64,000 bases of DNA, taken from positions 148,576,275 through 148,640,274 of the forward strand of contig JAVIAB010000051.1 of the NCBI GenBank assembly GCA_032433765.1, given 5' to 3'. Shown one piece after another: positions 22,736-35,023 of the stretch; positions within the stretch are counted from its first letter, which is position 1; the number at the start of each line of letters is the position of its first letter. The notes beneath the pieces were generated by a model. It was not told the origin of the DNA. It was given only the letters and a program-made list of their open reading frames with translations, and made no database searches. The position numbers and the translations under genes were made by a program. Source of the stretch: Megaustenia siamemsis. Its lineage: Eukaryota > Mollusca > Gastropoda > Stylommatophora > Ariophantidae.

Positions 22736-25215
22736 ATTGCAGGTCCATTCAAATAGGAGACAGTTTTGCAGTATCTTGGGCATGGACAAGCCTAAATTCT
22801 CCATCACAACCTTCGAAATCAAGAAAGACAACACCCCTGCATCAAACTTTCTAGGGTCTAAGATATAACTGCTTTTCTCGGAAGCTTGGTGCTGTAGAGG
22901 TAAAGCGACCGCCTTTGGACAAGAAGGTCCCTGGTTTGAATCCCATTGCAGGTTCTCACACTTCTCAACTAAACTAGGTCGTCCTGACTGACTTGTCTCT
23001 AGATCTTCCTTCTACATCTCGTTTTGATTAAAACCTAACTAGCTGTGCAGGAGGTCCATAATTATTAAAAAAAAACTCACGTCTGGCTTCAGGCAGCTTC
23101 GGCCGAAACCCGACAAAGCTCGTCAATTTTACATTTTCTAAACTCAAACTTTCTCTGTAAAATCTTCTAATACCTGGAGTTAAATACATCTGTCCCATTT
23201 GCATAATATATTGGCTTAGTCGCAAATTAGTTATGTCTCAGCCAATGGGCGAATGCGTACTTCAGCTCTAGAAGACGTTTGTGCCAAATTTTGTAAAACA
23301 GACTCCATCTTGACATTTAGTTAACCTCTAAGTTTTAAAAATAATGCTACGAGTACATCTCTCTCATAAACTTAACATACCCACTAGTTTTGTTACAAAC
23401 CTAATTTCTGGACATGCGATGATCAAGTCAAGTTAAGTTTAATTCTATACCCCCACCTATACAAACCAGCCACAACTGTCCATTCCCAAAACTTGCTGTG
23501 TTATTATGTGTCTGTGTTATATTTATGTTACTACTATTATCTCTACCTAATATATGAGTAACTACTAAGCTATCCGACCCAAGCTATATCTCTATTTCCC
23601 ACTATGTGATCTATTCTATCATAGTCTACAAACTATTACACAGGCAGTAGGAATAATTTCCACTTCGAATTCATGGCTTTACCCTCCCCCGACAGTGGGT
23701 AGTGAACTCCGATGTCGTCCCCTCTTATAACTGCAAACAAAAACTAGAGGTCCCGCGTACATCCTGTGCACTCTTGGTTGTTAGAAATCGAAAAAGGTAG
23801 GTCAAAAATGGCGGCTGCTCGGACATAATTTGATAGAAATAAATGTACCCAAAAACGCGCAAACTCTGGACGGTAATAAATTGAGATTGTTCTGGAGTCG
23901 GAGAGTATCTGCCTGTATGGCGAGGGACCTCTGGGCACACAACTGCTGGTGTGAGAATTAGGAAAATGTTATATTCACACAAAATACAGTCCCTTGTGAC
24001 GTCACTAGAGATATAAAGCTTGTGAGCACAAACAACACAGCTCGTTTTGGTCTCGGGACATTTCATCAAAAAATATTTTTTCCTTCGCCTTTCTTTTTTT
24101 TTAAGAAATAATTTCTTTCAAATTGTTAATCCTTATTTTTACCCCCTTTGTATTTAAACAAAAGTAATATTTTAAAAAACATTTACTTTTATGCTTTCGT
24201 AGCTGGTCTTTATAAAGTGATCAGTCGACACAGTTTAGTCGATGAAATTGTTCAACTGCTTGTGGCTTGTGCTTTTGTTTTATCGAGAGAGCAGTAGAGA
24301 TCTGTTTTAACCCTGGGGTACTCATATGAGGTAAAATATGAGAACCGCTGATTGCTTCCCAGATGTTATTTGTTTCCTTTTCATGTGTGCGGTAATTCAT
24401 ACTATTTCCTACGTGTCATAAACGTGATCAGGAGTGGTGCACTTTGACCTGTAGAATCAGACGATTGATAGCACAACTAATGGACATAATGCGTTGCTAA
24501 TAAAACCTTGATGGTCGCTCCGCATATAACAGACAGCAACAAAAGTGTGCTGATTAGTCACGTGATGCTGGCGCCATCATCACTTTTCTTGCTACTTAGT
24601 GGTTGTGGTGCGATGTGTTCTAGATCGTATGATTCAACGTAGTCCTCTTCACCACACTTTTTTCGGGACTGCTTCCCTACCTTTAGGAGCAAGTGGTGGG
24701 GTGTAACATACACTCCGACAAGGTATAGTGACAGCTTTACAAAGAAGAAACACAGCAACAATTATTTGCCGGCCTACATGACCAGCAGCTTTACCGCAGC
24801 ACTACAACTATTTACCTGTTCCCTTCCCCAACCTTTGACTTCCCTTGACCTTCTTGTACGTCATCAATTATCTGTGCTCCCATTTCTGGAACAAGCGATC
24901 ATACCAGACACGTGATACCGTTCAGACATCTTTCTCAATAATCCCCTGTTCTCAGCTGGTCCCATCAGATAACTATAAAAACTGAATGATTTTCCTTCTC
25001 TCATTTTTGTTGCTCAACTTTCTACTCTCATATCCTTGTCGCTATCTTCGACTTTAGTCTCCCATTATAACATGTAGCAGATCTTCACCTCTTATAACCT
25101 CACTTATTTCTACGTTTTCTCTTACTTTGTATTGTAATTATTATTGAACTGCGTTTTACACCCCGCTGTCCAATGATGTGAGCTACCTTCCCTAAAAACT
25201 GGTTTTCATTAACCT
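22736..25215. other. Mostly unassigned, with a dispersed repeat
   Basis: Near 22876-22960 there is a tRNA-like stretch (TGCTGTAGAGGTAAAGCGAC, then GGTTTGAATCCC) that may be a SINE head. 23130-23640 is a dispersed repeat (separate entry). 23650-25215 has short open frames only; the minus-strand one at 23725-24069 shows no known domain. Confidence 0.45.
23130..23640. repeat. Dispersed repeat X, copy 1
   Basis: Collinear with 30190-30715: shared words include TTTGCATAAT, CAACCTAATT/AAACCTAATTTCTGGACATG, ATTCTATCATA/TTCCACTTAATA and the spacing between them. Divergence is high. The type of element is unknown. Confidence 0.6.
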
Positions 25216-25246
25216 ATATAAAAAATATATATCTCTCATATCAGAG

Positions 25247-26575
25247 ACTAGATGGAAGGAATGTGGGTACATTGAAGACGAAAAATATACATTTATATAC
25301 TCAGGAAACACAACAGAACATCAAAGGGGGGTAGGAATACTGATAAAAAGAGAGCTACAAAAATATATAAGTACCCACTGGACATACAGTGATAGGATTA
25401 TACTACTCAAGTTGAAAGCAAAACCATTCGACATAGCAATAATACAGACATATGCACCTACTCAAGACTACACAGATGAACAAATAGAGGCATACTATGA
25501 AGACCTAAATAAAGTTATGAAGCAAGTGAAATCTTCAGACATCTTGATTGTAATGGGTGACATGAACGCTAAAGTAGGAAAAGGTAGATATAAGACAATT
25601 ATAGGAAATCATGGTTTAGGAAAAAGAAATGACAGAGGAGAAAGATTAATACAATTCTGTGAAGAAAACAGGCTGATAATATGTAACACCTACTTTGAGC
25701 AAGAGAAAAGGAAACTATACACATGGAAAAGCCCTGGAGATAGGAAGAGGAATCAAATAGATTACATAATGATAAAAGAAAGGTTCCGTAACAGCGTAAA
25801 GGAAGCCAAAACCTACCCAGGAGCAGATATTAATTCTGATCACAATCCTGTAATGATTAAAATGAAAATCAAACTAAAGAGAAACAAGCAAAAATCTGAT
25901 TCATCAACAAACCCACTTGACATAACAGCTCTAAATCAAAAAGATATTAAAGATACCTATACAATACAAGTAAAGAACACATACCAGAAGCTGCTAGAGG
26001 AAGGAATTGAACAATACAGAAGAGAAAATCCTGATGAAAAAGTAACAACCAAATGGCAATGCATAAAGAAAAGCATACAAAAAGCCTGCGACACCTTACC
26101 CAAAAGAGAAAAGAACAAAAAACAAAAATGGATAACTAACACCATCTTAGAAAAAATGGAAGAAAGGAGACAAGCGAAGAACACTGCCCAATACAATAAA
26201 ATAGATAATGAGATACGCAAAATGTGCAAAAAGGCAAAAGAAGACTGGCTCAGCCAAAAATGTAGAGAAATAGAAACTATGGAAAGCAAACAAGACCTAA
26301 GAGGAATGCACACAGAAATAAAGAGAATGACTAATAAAAATAAAAAAGCCACAGAAGGTGGATGCATTGCAGACAAAAAAGGAAAAATGCTAACAGACAA
26401 TAAGGATATCATAGATAGATGGCAGGAATATATAACAGAACTATTTCATGATCAAAGGGACAAGAAACCAGTTATAAAATGTACATCAGGCTATAAAATC
26501 TTAAAATCTGAGGTGGAAAAAGCTATAAAAACAATTAAAAGGGAAAAGCAGCAGGACCTGAAAGCATACAGATAG
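25247..26575 (+). pseudogene. LINE endonuclease and linker, frameshifted
   Basis: Codes for an exonuclease-endonuclease-phosphatase (APE-type) domain that nicks target DNA. Visible motifs: IIQTYAPTQDYTD, ILIVMGDMNAKVG (about residue 45 from the Met at 25412), NQIDYIMI and the catalytic GADINSDHNPV. A Lys/Glu-rich linker follows, with KWITNTILEKMEERRQAK. The frame is open upstream of the Met at 25412 back to SETRWKE, so that Met is not the true start; the N-terminus was lost by 5' truncation. The frame ends at a premature stop caused by a one-base deletion near 26539, just before the conserved KAAGPE segment of the RT fingers. Confidence 0.85.
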
Positions 26576-26577
26576 AG

Positions 26578-28002
26578 ATGATACAGGCACTTGAAGATTT
26601 TGGCATTGAAGTGATTACAGACATATGCAACGACATATACCACACAGGATACATACCAAATGAACTAAAAATATCAACTTTCATTGCATTGCCTAAAAAG
26701 AATGGTGCAGTTGAATGCAGTGACTTTAGAACAATAAGCCTAATGAGTCATGTTACAAAAATCTTGCTAAAAGTTATACAAGGAAGGATTCAGAATAAAA
26801 TCAATACTGAATTAGATGAGCAGCAATTTGGATTTAGGAAAAATAGCGGGACAAAAGAAGCCATATTCTGCATGAGAACATTAATCGAAAAATACACAGA
26901 AGTAAACAAACCAATATATGCCTGCTTCATAGACTACACCAAAGCTTTTGATAGAGTACACCACAAACAACTTATAGAATGCCTAAAAGAGATACATCTA
27001 GATGACATGGATATACGACTAATATGCAATCTATACTGGGAGCAAACAGCAATAATAAAATATAACAAAGAGTTCTCTACACCCATTGATATAAAAAGAG
27101 GAGTAAGACAAGGATGCATCCTATCACCAAGCTTGTTCAATCTATACACTGAGCAAATCTTTAAAAACATCATAGAGATGCCAGGCCTACAAATTAATGG
27201 AAAGATAATCAATAACCTAAGATATGCTGACGATACTGTACTACTAGCAGAAAATCCTAAAGACCTACAACAATTACTTAATGAAATAAACACGACAAGC
27301 AAAAAATATGGACTAGATATGAATATCAAAAAGATTAAAACTATGATCATAAACAAAGAAAATACTCAAAACCCACAAGTGGATATCAAAATTGAAGGAA
27401 TAGACCTGGAGACAGTTCAGAACTATAACTACCTTGGACATACTATAACCAGTGATGGAAAATGTACAACTGAAATAAACAAAAGAATAGGAATGGCAAA
27501 AAGTAATTTTAATGTCATGAAGGACATACTAACATCAAAACAAATAACACCAGAGCTAAAACTAAGAATAGCAAAATGTTACATCTTCTCAATATTCCTA
27601 TATGGTGCTGAAACATGGACATTAGACAAGAAAACAGAACAGAGAATTGAAGCCTTTGAAATGTGGATATATAGAAGAATAGGTAGAATTGGATGGAAGG
27701 AAAAGAAAACAAATGACAAAGTCTTAAAACAACTAAAAATGAAAAGAGAACTTCTGAACACAATTAGAACAAGACAAATGCGATTCTTAGGCCATGTTAA
27801 AAGACACAACAGCCTACTGAAAGTGATCCTGGAGGGGAAAATACAAGGTAAAAGAGGCAGAGGCAGACCAAGATTAACATGGACGAGTAACATCAAAAGA
27901 TGGACAAATCAACCGATGACAACCTGCACCATCAAAGCAAGAGATAGAGCAAAATGGCGCTCCATGGTAGCCAACCTTCGTTGCGGAGACGGCACTCAAT
28001 GA
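26578..28002 (+). pseudogene. LINE reverse transcriptase and C-terminal domain
   Basis: Continues the element in the next frame. RT motifs in order: LKISTFIALPKK, FRTISLMSHVTKILLKV, QQFGFRKNSGTKEAIF, YACFIDYTKAFDRVHHKQL (motif A Asp), IKRGVRQGCILSPSLFN, NLRYADDTVLLAENP (catalytic YADD) and YNYLGHTITSDGKC (thumb). The C-terminal part has FLYGAETWTLDKK, FEMWIYRRIGRIGWKEKK, FLGHVKRHN and KRGRGRPRLTWTSNIKRW, and ends GDGTQ. All RT catalytic residues are kept, so only the upstream frameshift and the truncation break the element. Role: copying element RNA at the nicked target. Confidence 0.9.
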
Positions 28003-28020
28003 TGATGATGATATAAAAAA

Positions 28021-29490
28021 ACATTTTCTTGCATCCAAAGTTATCTCCCGTAAGGATGCAGTATAACATAGTCTGTTCACAAATTCATGCCCAAACTCAA
28101 CATCAATTTTGTCAGAAACTATGAGGCTTAATGTTGTCGTTTTTAGTATGCAGGCTTAGATTTTACTGGACCTTAAGAATATGTCAATATTAAGTCCTAA
28201 GACAAAGTGAATTTTGCAATATGAGTTTTTCTTTTTCAAACTGTACAAAAAACAAAAAGTGTGAAAGAAATATCCAATTTTACAGTACTATACAGCAAAC
28301 ATCACAATGTCACGGTGATTGGCACTACTTACATTCTGATTAGGTCAATCATGTCCAGGTTATTCCCTGTTCACTTTGACACTGTAGGGATTGCTTTTTT
28401 TCCACTAAAAATGTGAAAGTGGTTCAATCATTGAATGGGTGAGGGGGTTAACTGTAAAACCTTGAATTGTCTGTCCTTAAAGCCTCTTGTATTTTTTTAC
28501 ATTCGCTATATAAGAAACATACTACACTGGATCACCTTAATAATTGAAATAAAATATTGTATTAAGGTCCGGGAAAATATAAGACTGCAACCAAAATGTT
28601 TTGAATTTGAGTTTGGGCAACAATTTCTGAACGGACTATAAATGGTCTCATCTCACAAAGTTTAGAACAAATTCTCCTTCTTTTAGGTTGATTGTCCGAC
28701 AAGTCTTTTTATGCTCCTCCTGATTGAATTTAGTGCTGGGTTATCCACGACTTCTAATTTCACACGTTAGCTATGTGGGTATTTTGTAGGTGTAAATTTC
28801 TTCTATTTGAGCTGATGTGCCTGATACTGTCAGACCTCAGTGGTTCATCCAAATGATGTCACGCATCAACGTGCTGTTGCTTTGTAGTCTTGAGTTACCT
28901 TTTATTTTCGCAGTTTTCTACACAGTTCAGGTTTTCTTTGTCATTCAAAAGAAAAGTGTATTTATATATATTTTTAATTTTTTGCATTTGTTGATGACGC
29001 TTTTTTAGGATAATGCTGTTGTTGTCTTTTTTTAAGGAAAAATTAAGTTTTAATAATTATATCTCTTACGTTCAAGGTCTGGAAACAATAGTAGAGTTTT
29101 AACTCATTTAATTTCGCTTATCGGGGTATCCAATAACAAAATGAGAGAAATGTTTACATTACCTTGCATATTTATTTGTTTTAGATTGGCATTTCCTAGC
29201 AAAGAATGTGAGGGATCTAATATTATTTCAACAGTTTGTTATCGTGTTATTTCATTTTTGTAAGACGCATTTAATTCTGAACGGTTTCTAGACCGTTTTG
29301 ATGTTCTTGAATTGTATATATATTTCGCTTCTTATTTATAGATCTTCATTATACTCCACTTGAACTGTTTTGATAGACACAGATCACACATATAAACAGC
29401 GCATCGTTTGAACAAAGTCTTGGCGTATTCAACAATCACAGACTAAGCAAATCAGTTTCATTCAAGTTTATTAAATCAGTCTCTTGGCAT
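28021..29490. other. Unassigned AT-rich sequence
   Basis: No coding, tRNA-like or tandem structure that I can support. The word TCTAGACCGTTTTGATGTTC near 29288 resembles the imperfect repeats at 30721-30870. Confidence 0.45.
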
Positions 29491-29502
29491 GTGATGATTA
29501 GT

Positions 29503-29723
29503 TAAGTAAAGTAAAGAGCCAGTCGCGCCAAGAGGGAATATGGTGTTAAGGACCATAATTTTTATAGACCTTCGGTACATGATTTCTGGGGTAATGTGGT
29601 CGGTATTACGCCTGTGCCGTTTTACTTTTCCAGAAAAAAAATCCGGTACCAAATTTAAGGCTGGGTGAATCCAGAAGCCGTCGATCAGAATCGAACCCGC
29701 TCTTGTCCTTTGTAGTCCATTTC
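29503..29723 (-). mobile_element. tRNA-derived SINE, family 1, copy c
   Basis: Minus-strand copy, shorter than the others (head truncated). Target-site duplication GTGATGATTAGT at 29491-29502 and 29724-29735. The 3' hairpins are eroded. Confidence 0.9.
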
Positions 29724-30129
29724 GTGATGATTAGTCATAGTACTTTAATTATCAATCAATGATGTTCTTTATTAGGTTTAACTCTCTAGACAAACGCCGG
29801 TCTTGATGAAGCTAAATCTAGTACTTATTGTCTATGATCAAATTCTATCTTAGTTTCACAACTGTCTTGTGTTACTCTTCTATGATATTTCATCTACTTA
29901 CTATTGTCTCTGGAGCACAAACTTCTGAATCTCACTTGAAAACACTTCACAACTCAATTATCTTATTACTGACGGACTTATCTATATTAGACTTGTTCTC
30001 TATGTTTCTAATTCTACATGTTCTTTTCTTGTTCTATATACTTCTCAACTAACTTCTTGTTTGTCTTTTTCTTGTTTGTCTTGTTCCTAACTAACTTCTG
30101 CTTTTCCTTTACTAACTTCTCTGATCTTG

Positions 30130-30130
<1 letters not shown>

Positions 30131-30181
<51 letters not shown>
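30131..30181. repeat. (CT)n microsatellite
   Basis: About 25 CT dinucleotides. The flanks 29736-30130 are unassigned. Confidence 0.95.
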
Positions 30182-30185
<4 letters not shown>

Positions 30186-30189
30186 TTGC

Positions 30190-30715
30190 TCCTCTTTTCC
30201 GAAGTTACATCTATATTCACAAAATCTTTTTGTGCACGAGGCTAAGTACTCCAGTTTGATTTGCATAATTTATTTGCTTACTCTTTGCGCAGGCCATTGG
30301 CAACCAATCAAAGTCCGCGATGATAATTATATTTGAACCCTGTGTCAAATTGCCAAAACAACTCGACCATCTTAACACCTAGTTGACCTTACTAACTATT
30401 GCGAAGCAACTCTTACAAGTAACATCTCTCTAGTCAACTTGACCTGCCCGAGTTTGGTTGTCAACCTAATTCCTGGACATGTTGACGGGTCAAGTCATGT
30501 TACCAGCCCCACACATTTTCCAATAACAACTAGAAAATTTCCGTTGCCTCCAATTCCTTCACTAACTACTGGCAACTGTTATTCTTATGTTACTGTTATA
30601 CTATGTTGAGAAATGGGTTCCGACTAAGCTAATCAACCCATGCTAAATCTGTATCCCCCATTATGTAATTTAATCTATTCCACTTAATATACTGTTACAT
30701 TGACTAATAATATTG
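30190..30715. repeat. Dispersed repeat X, copy 2
   Basis: Collinear partner of 23130-23640; see that entry. No coding capacity is visible. Confidence 0.6.
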
Positions 30716-30720
30716 CCCAG

Positions 30721-30870
30721 AGAGGTTTTTGGACCACTTTGATTAATCATTTTGCTTGGAACAGTTTTTAGACCATTTTGACTTATCGTTTTGCACAGAA
30801 AGGTTTATGGACCACTTTGATTAATCATTTTGCTTAGAACAGTTTTTAGACCATTTCAACTAATTATTTT
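30721..30870. repeat. Short imperfect repeat, about 3 copies
   Basis: Units of about 55 bp with TTTTTAGACCATTTTGACTT and AATCATTTTGCTTAGAACAG variants. Confidence 0.75.
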
Positions 30871-30999
30871 GCATAAAATATCAATGTTTTCTAGGACTCC
30901 GAATCGTAAATGAGATGTGCATTTTGGGTAGAAGATTTTCTTCAATACAGCGCGCGCTGAGAAGAATCTTTGATACAAGGTAGCCCGTGGCATTATTGA

Positions 31000-33900
31000 A
31001 ACTGATGTGTAGGGTGCAGAGGTTTTCATCAGCACATTAGTGTCATTGATATGTAGGGTGCAGAGGTTTTCATCAGCACATTAGTGTCATTGATATGTAG
31101 GGTACAGGGCTTTCATCAGCGCATTAGTGTCATTGATATGTAGGGTGCAGAGGTTTTCATCAGCGCATTAGTGTCATTGATATGTAGGGTGCAGAGGTTT
31201 TCATCAGCACATTAGTGTCATTGATATGTAGGGTGCAGAGGTTTTCATCAGCACATTAGTGTCATTGATATGTAGGGTACAGGGCTTTCATCAGCACATT
31301 AGTGTCATTGATATGTAGGGTGCAGAGGTTTTCATCAGCACATTAGTGTCATTGATATGTAGGGTACAGGGCTTTCATCAGCGCATTAGTGTCATTGATA
31401 TGTAGGGTGCAGAGGTTTTCATCAGCACATTAGTGTCATTGATATGTAGGGTGCAGAGGTTTTCATCAGCACATTAGTGTCATTGATATGTAGGGTGCAG
31501 AGGTTTTCATCAGCACATTAGTGTCATTGATATGTAGGGTACAGGGCTTTCATCAGCACATTAGTGTCATTGATATGTAGGGTGCAGAGGTTTTCATCAG
31601 CACATTAGTGTCATTGATATGTAGGGTACAGGGCTTTCATCAGCGCATTAGTGTCATTGATATGTAGGGTGCAGAGGTTTTCATCAGCACATTAGTGTCA
31701 TTGATATGTAGGGTACAGGGCTTTCATCAGCGCATTAGTGTCATTGATATGTAGGGTGCAGAGGTTTTCATCAGCACATTAGTGTCATTGATATGTAGGG
31801 TGCAGAGGTTTTCATCAGCACATTAGTGTCATTGATATGTAGGGTGCAGAGGTTTTCATCAGCACATTAGTGTCATTGATATGTAGGGTACAGGGCTTTC
31901 ATCAGCACATTAGTGTCATTGATATGTAGGGTGCAGAGGTTTTCATCAGCACATTAGTGTCATTGATATGTAGGGTACAGGGCTTTCATCAGCGCATTAG
32001 TGTCATTGATATGTAGGGTGCAGAGGTTTTCATCAGCACATTAGTGTCATTGATATGTAGGGTACAGGGCTTTCATCAGCACATTAGTGTCATTGATATG
32101 TAGGGTGCAGAGGTTTTCATCAGCACATTAGTGTCATTGATATGTAGGGTACAGGGCTTTCATCAGCGCATTAGTGTCATTGATATGTAGGGTGCAGAGG
32201 TTTTCATCAGCACATTAGTGTCATTGATATGTAGGGTACAGGGGTTTTCATCAGCACATTAGTGTCATTGATATGTAGGGTGCAGAGGTTTTCATCAGCA
32301 CATTAGTGTCATTGATATGTAGGGTGCAGAGGTTTTCATCAGCACATTAGTGTCATTGATATGTAGGGTACAGGGGTTTTCATCAGCACATTAGTGTCAT
32401 TGATATGTAGGGTGCAGAGGTTTTCATCAGCACATTAGTGTCATTGATATGTAGGGTGCAGAGGTTTTCATCAGCACATTAGTGTCATTGATATGTAGGG
32501 TACAGGGGTTTTCATCAGCACATTAGTGTCATTGATATGTAGGGTGCAGAGGTTTTCATCAGCACATTAGTGTCATTGATATGTAGGGTGCAGAGGTTTT
32601 CATCAGCACATTAGTGTCATTGATATGTAGGGTACAGGGCTTTCATCAGCGCATTAGTGTCATTGATATGTAGGGTGCAGAGGTTTTCATCAGCACATTA
32701 GTGTCATTGATATGTAGGGTGCAGAGGTTTTCATCAGCACATTAGTGTCATTGATATGTAGGGTGCAGAGGTTTTCATCAGCACATTAGTGTCATTGATA
32801 TGTAGGGTGCAGAGGTTTTCATCAGCGCATTAGTGTCATTGATATGTAGGGTGCAGAGGTTTTCATCAGCGCATTAGTGTCATTGATATGTAGGGTGCAG
32901 AGGTTTTCATCAGCACATTAGTGTCATTGATATGTAGGCTGCAGAGGTTTTCATCAGCACATTAGTGTCATTGATATGTAGGGTACAGGGCTTTCATCAG
33001 CGCATTAGTGTCATTGATATGTAGGGTGCAGAGGTTTTCATCAGCACATTAGTGTCATTGATATGTAGGGTGCAGAGGTTTTCATCAGCACATTAGTGTC
33101 ATTGATATGTAGGGTGCAGAGGTTTTCATCAGCACATTAGTGTCATTGATATGTAGGGTGCAGAGGTTTTCATCAGCACATTAGTGTCATTGATATGTAG
33201 GGTGCAGAGGTTTTCATCAGCGCATTAGTGTCATTGATATGTAGGGTGCAGAGGTTTTCATCAGCGCATTAGTGTCATTGATATGTAGGGTACAGGGCTT
33301 TCATCAGCACATTAGTGTCATTGATATGTAGGGTACAGGGCTTTCATCAGCACATTAGTGTCATTGATATGTAGGGTACAGGGCTTTCATCAGCGCATTA
33401 GTGTCATTGATATGTAGGGTGCAGAGGTTTTCATCAGCGCATTAGTGTCATTGATATGTAGGGTACAGAGGTTTTCATCAGCACATTAGTGTCATTGATA
33501 TGTAGGGTGCAGAGGTTTTCATCAGCACATTAGTGTCATTGATATGTAGGGTACAGAGGTTTTCATCAGCACATTAGTGTCATTGATATGTAGGGTGCAG
33601 AGGTTTTCATCAGCACATTAGTGTCATTGATATGTAGGGTGCAGAGGTTTTCATCAGCACATTAGTGTCATTGATATGTAGGATACAGGCTTTCATCAGC
33701 ACATTAGTGTCATTGATATGTAGGGTACAGAGGTTTTCATCAGCACATTAGTGTCATTGATATGTAGGGTGCAGAGGTTTTCATCAGCACATTAGTGTCA
33801 TTGATATGTAGGGTGCAGAGGTTTTCATCAGCACATTAGTGTCATTGATATGTAGGATACAGGGCTTTCATCAGCACATTAGTGTCATTGATATGTAGGG

Positions 33901-34435
33901 TACAGAGGTTTTCATCAGCACATTAGTGTCATTGATATGTAGGGTGCAGAGGTTTTCATCAGCACATTAGTGTCATTGATATGTAGGATACAGGGCTTTC
34001 ATCAGCACATTAGTGTCATTGATATGTAGGGTGCAGAGGTTTTCATCAGCACATTAGTGTCATTGATATGTAGGGTACAGGGCTTTCATCAGCACATTAG
34101 TGTCATTGATATGTAGGATACAGGGCTTTCATCAGCACATTAGTGTCATTGATATGTAGGGTGCAGAGGTTTTCATCAGCACATTAGTGTCATTGATATG
34201 TAGGGTACAGAGCTTTCATCAGCACATTAGTGTCATTGATATGTAGGATACAGGGCTTTCATCAGCACATTAGTGTCATTGATATATAGGGTACAGGGCT
34301 TTCATCAGCACATTAGTGTCATTGATATGTAGGGTACAGGGCTTTCATCAGCACATTAGTGTCATTGATATGTAGGGTACAGGGCTTTCATCAGCACATT
34401 AGTGTCATTGATATGTAGGGTACAGGGCTTTCATT
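31000..34435. repeat. 43/44-bp satellite block, about 78 copies
   Basis: Two main monomers: A (44 bp, GGGTGCAGAGGTTTTCATC) and B (43 bp, GGGTACAGGGCTTTCATC), each followed by AGCACATTAGTGTCATTGAT or the AGCGCATT form. A third form, C (GGGTACAGGGGTTTTCATC), occurs in a local AAC AAC AAC pattern near 32190-32600. An AAABAB(AB) order recurs between 31190 and 32100. Near the 3' end B-like units with GGATACAGG dominate. No open frame and no spacer structure. Confidence 0.96.
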
Positions 34436-34436
34436 T

Positions 34437-34912
34437 TCAGTGGAAGCTCGGTCACGTGACCTCACACGGGATGTATGTCCCTTCATGGCGTGACCAGAGG
34501 ACTGGTGATAGTGCTTTGTTGTTTTCAGCTTGTTTAACTTCAGGTCTTTAATTTCGCTAACTTGAGATCTTTAGCTTGGTTAACTTGATATCCTTAGTTT
34601 AATTAAAATGAGGTCTTCTGTTTGGTTATGTTGAGGGCACAAATTTAATTAATTTGTGATCTTTAATTTGGTTAACTTGAGGTCTTCAGCTTTTTTTAAC
34701 TGGAGGATGTCTTTAGAATACTGTTGTCTCAAATGAAAAGCTAGTCCACTATCTTGGCTCACTTAATTGGCTCATTCGTTCTGTTATCGTGAAACATAGC
34801 GAGAGCAAAACTAAATTAGGAGAGTTTCAAAAGCATTGTTCCTACTCGGAACTTGTTTTCTATTATTAATGATATCTATCTCAGTTTTGCTCTGATCATT
34901 TCTCATTGACAG
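34437..34912. other. Intronic sequence before the first visible Ig exon
   Basis: 34530-34700 has weak repeats of TTTGGTTAACTTGAGGTCTT. The last 30 bp carry CTCTGATCATTTCTCATTGACAG written in two parts (polypyrimidine-like stretch, then TTGACAG at 34906-34912), the acceptor of the exon at 34913. Confidence 0.5.
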
Positions 34913-35023
34913 GTAGCTTGGCGGCGTCTTGGAGCTAAGGACAACCACTTTATGACGGTGGGACTGTTCATTTGGGTTAAAGAGAACAATATCGAAGTGG
35001 ACCACAGAATGGCAGAAGGACAG
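34913..35023 (+). CDS. Ig-superfamily adhesion gene, exon encoding the middle of Ig domain 1
   Basis: A 111-nt exon of 37 codons, from VAWRRLG to HRMAEGQ. It holds the core Trp of the Ig fold (VAW), the MTVG segment and an IEVDHR strand, the same order as KVAW..L.VG....NHRI in lachesin, DIP/dpr and IgLON proteins. The acceptor is TTGACAG; the donor is AG|GCAAGT, a GC-type donor with otherwise perfect consensus. Both ends are phase 0, and the next exon starts in phase 0. The first Ig1 cysteine must lie in an upstream exon that I cannot find. Proteins of this family sit on neurons and glia, usually GPI-anchored, and bind each other through Ig1. The subfamily is uncertain. Confidence 0.72.

Larger units (their letters stand above)
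25226..28010 (+). mobile_element. RTE-type non-LTR retrotransposon (LINE family A), nearly intact
   Basis: The best preserved element here. A 10-bp target-site duplication ATATAAAAAA lies at 25216-25225 and 28011-28020. It starts inside the endonuclease at SETRWKE, so roughly the first 50 residues are missing. The endonuclease and RT frames are offset by one base near 26539, in an AAAAGGG run. The coding frame runs to the stop at 28000-28002, which is the first TGA of the TGATGATGATG tail, so there is no separate 3' UTR. I place it in the RTE clade from the C-terminal YGAETW..E.RIEAFEMW layout and the short trinucleotide tail, both as in BovB. Confidence 0.93.

Noticed and set aside
23725..24069. 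114-aa minus-strand frame
   Set aside because: No family resemblance, no splice context, and overlapping frames have similar length.
24243..24310. MKLFNCLWLVLLFYRESS, a signal-peptide-like start that might be the first exon of the Ig gene
   Set aside because: Stops after 22 residues, and I see no good donor before the stop. A hydrophobic stretch this short occurs by chance in AT-rich DNA.
25957..26412. Hydrophobic minus-strand frames across the RTE element (also 26934-27356 and 27515-27896)
   Set aside because: Antisense shadows of the LINE ORF.
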